Below, piece by piece: positions 63,145 to 64,000 of a stretch of DNA of 64,000 bases. A program made the position numbers and the translations under genes. The stretch covers positions 62,001-126,000 of the forward strand of contig JBCCJI010000008.1 of the NCBI GenBank assembly GCA_039027855.1. Direction: 5' to 3'. How positions within the stretch are numbered: the first letter of the stretch is position 1; each line of letters opens with the position of its first letter. The notes beneath the pieces were generated by a model. That model saw nothing but the letters and a program-made list of their open reading frames with translations, did not search any database and was not told the origin of the DNA. This DNA comes from Thermohalobaculum sp039027855. GTDB lineage: Bacteria; Pseudomonadota; Alphaproteobacteria; Rhodobacterales; Rhodobacteraceae.

Positions 63145-64000
63145 ATGAAGAACGATCACGGACCGGGCGAACTCCGCCGCGCCATGGGCACCTGCCGCCA
63201 GCATTTCGCCTGGGTGGCGGTGTTCAGCATCTTCGTGAACCTGCTGATGCTGACCGGCCCTCTCTTCATGCTGCAGGTCTATGACCGCGTGCTCGCCAGT
63301 CGCTCGGTGCCCACGCTCGTGGCGCTCGTGCTGCTGGTGTCTTTCCTCTACCTCATGATGGGCATCTTGGAGTGGACGCGCGGGCGTATGCTGGCTCGGG
63401 CCGGTGCGCGCTTTCAGGACATGATGGAAAGCCGGGTGTTCACGGCCACGATGAAGGTCGCGCTGTCGCCCGCGGCCCGTGCCCGGCCAAACAATGCGGC
63501 GCGCAATCTCGACAGCATCAAGCAGCTGCTCTCGGGGCCTGCACCCTTTGCGGTGTTCGACATCCCCTGGACCCCGCTTTTCCTTGCCATCATCTTTCTG
63601 TTCCATCCGCTGATGGGCTGGCTTGCCATCGGTGGGGGCGTCGTGATGGTGGCGCTGACCGCACTCAACCAGATCCGCTCGCGTCGCCTGACGCTCGAGG
63701 CCGCGGGCGCCACCAACGAGGCCGACAATCTCGGCGAAGCGATGCGCCAGAATGCCGAGGCGGTGCAAGGCCTTGGCATGCGCGATGCCGCCATGGCCCG
63801 CTGGCGCCAACTGCGTGAGCGGGCGCTGCATCAGGGTATTCACGCGTCCGACCGCTCGGGCAGCTATGCTTCGGCGTCGAAGGCGATGCGCATGTATATG
63901 CAGTCGCTGATGCTGGCGCTTGGCGCCTGGCTCGTGCTGCAGCAGCAGATCAGCCCCGGCATGATGATCGCCGCCTCGATCCTGATGACGCGGGCCTTGG
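63145..64000 (+). CDS. Type I secretion ABC transporter (PrtD-like), 3' part missing
   Basis: The first 285 codons of a type I secretion permease/ATPase. The N-terminus has two membrane segments (FAWVAVFSIFVNLLMLTGPL and LVALVLLVSFLYLMMGILEW) and the conserved PLFMLQVYDRVLASRS. The region PFAVFDIPWTPLFLAIIFLF and AMRQNAEAVQGLGM match the PrtD/RsaD family. The ATPase domain is beyond the edge. Such transporters export RTX proteins; the CAP/RTX protein at 5113-6654 is far away. GGGGGACTGAGCG precedes the ATG. Confidence 0.93.
   Translation, partial: MKNDHGPGELRRAMGTCRQHFAWVAVFSIFVNLLMLTGPLFMLQVYDRVLASRSVPTLVALVLLVSFLYLMMGILEWTRGRMLARAGARFQDMMESRVFTATMKVALSPAARARPNNAARNLDSIKQLLSGPAPFAVFDIPWTPLFLAIIFLFHPLMGWLAIGGGVVMVALTALNQIRSRRLTLEAAGATNEADNLGEAMRQNAEAVQGLGMRDAAMARWRQLRERALHQGIHASDRSGSYASASKAMRMYMQSLMLALGAWLVLQQQISPGMMIAASILMTRAL

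Overview
The window is a stretch of a high-GC alphaproteobacterial chromosome. The organism is most likely a member of the Rhodobacterales (Roseobacter/Rhodobacter relatives). The evidence is the enolase-FtsB-PDH gene order, an E1-beta subunit carrying its own lipoyl domain, a cysteine-poor DksA, DUF6456, DUF6494, DUF2927 and DUF1127 proteins, and an Rba-type partner-switching module. These family names come from reading the protein sequences by eye; no database search was run.

Layout. 1-9460: the end of an agmatinase-like gene and a gamma-glutamylcyclotransferase-like gene, dnaE, a small exported protein, a CAP/RTX secreted protein, then a signalling block of an Hpt protein, a receiver-PP2C phosphatase (RbaY-like), a STAS antagonist (RbaV-like) and an anti-sigma kinase (RbaW-like). 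9696-18724: a carbon-phosphorus lyase cluster with phnF (co-oriented with a pterin dehydratase), phnGHI, a small antisense membrane-protein gene, a HAD hydrolase, a possible 34-codon ORF, phnJKL, a DUF1045 gene and phnM. No phnN or phosphonate transporter is visible. 18747-25415: an M48 protease, a VOC dioxygenase-like gene, then a minus-strand run ending in a CoxE-like VWA protein and starting with a MoxR ATPase. 25603-35799: dksA, glcB, two small membrane proteins, a GlcG-like protein, a CYTH/CHAD protein, a hydroxyacid dehydrogenase/FAH pair, mrp and neighbours.

35800-36954 is the only long stretch I cannot explain. It holds one doubtful ORF and a compact double-hairpin structure. 36955-43248: an exported membrane-anchored protein, a stand-alone receiver, a cytochrome P450, a DUF1127 protein with a perfect palindrome in its upstream region, and alaS. 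43435-54643: an EF-hand protein, then a long minus-strand housekeeping run (guaA, DUF218 protein, EamA transporter, mazG, eno, a membrane protein, FtsB-like, pdhA-pdhB-pdhC). 54857-64000: a non-pyrrolysine MttB-family protein, a DUF6456 regulator, an AlkA-like glycosylase, a carboxylesterase, an HNH nuclease, a thioesterase, dsbB with a DedA/YqaA protein, tRNA-Leu(CAA), a DCC-family protein, and the start of a type I secretion ABC transporter cut by the window edge.

The most distinctive parts are the interrupted C-P lyase cluster with its AT-rich phnK/phnL junction, the RbaVWY-type switch beside a lone Hpt protein, a hydrolase-like protein that seems to have lost its nucleophile, and the unexplained 1.15 kb at 35800-36954. 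I found no CRISPR array, intact insertion sequence, prophage or rRNA.
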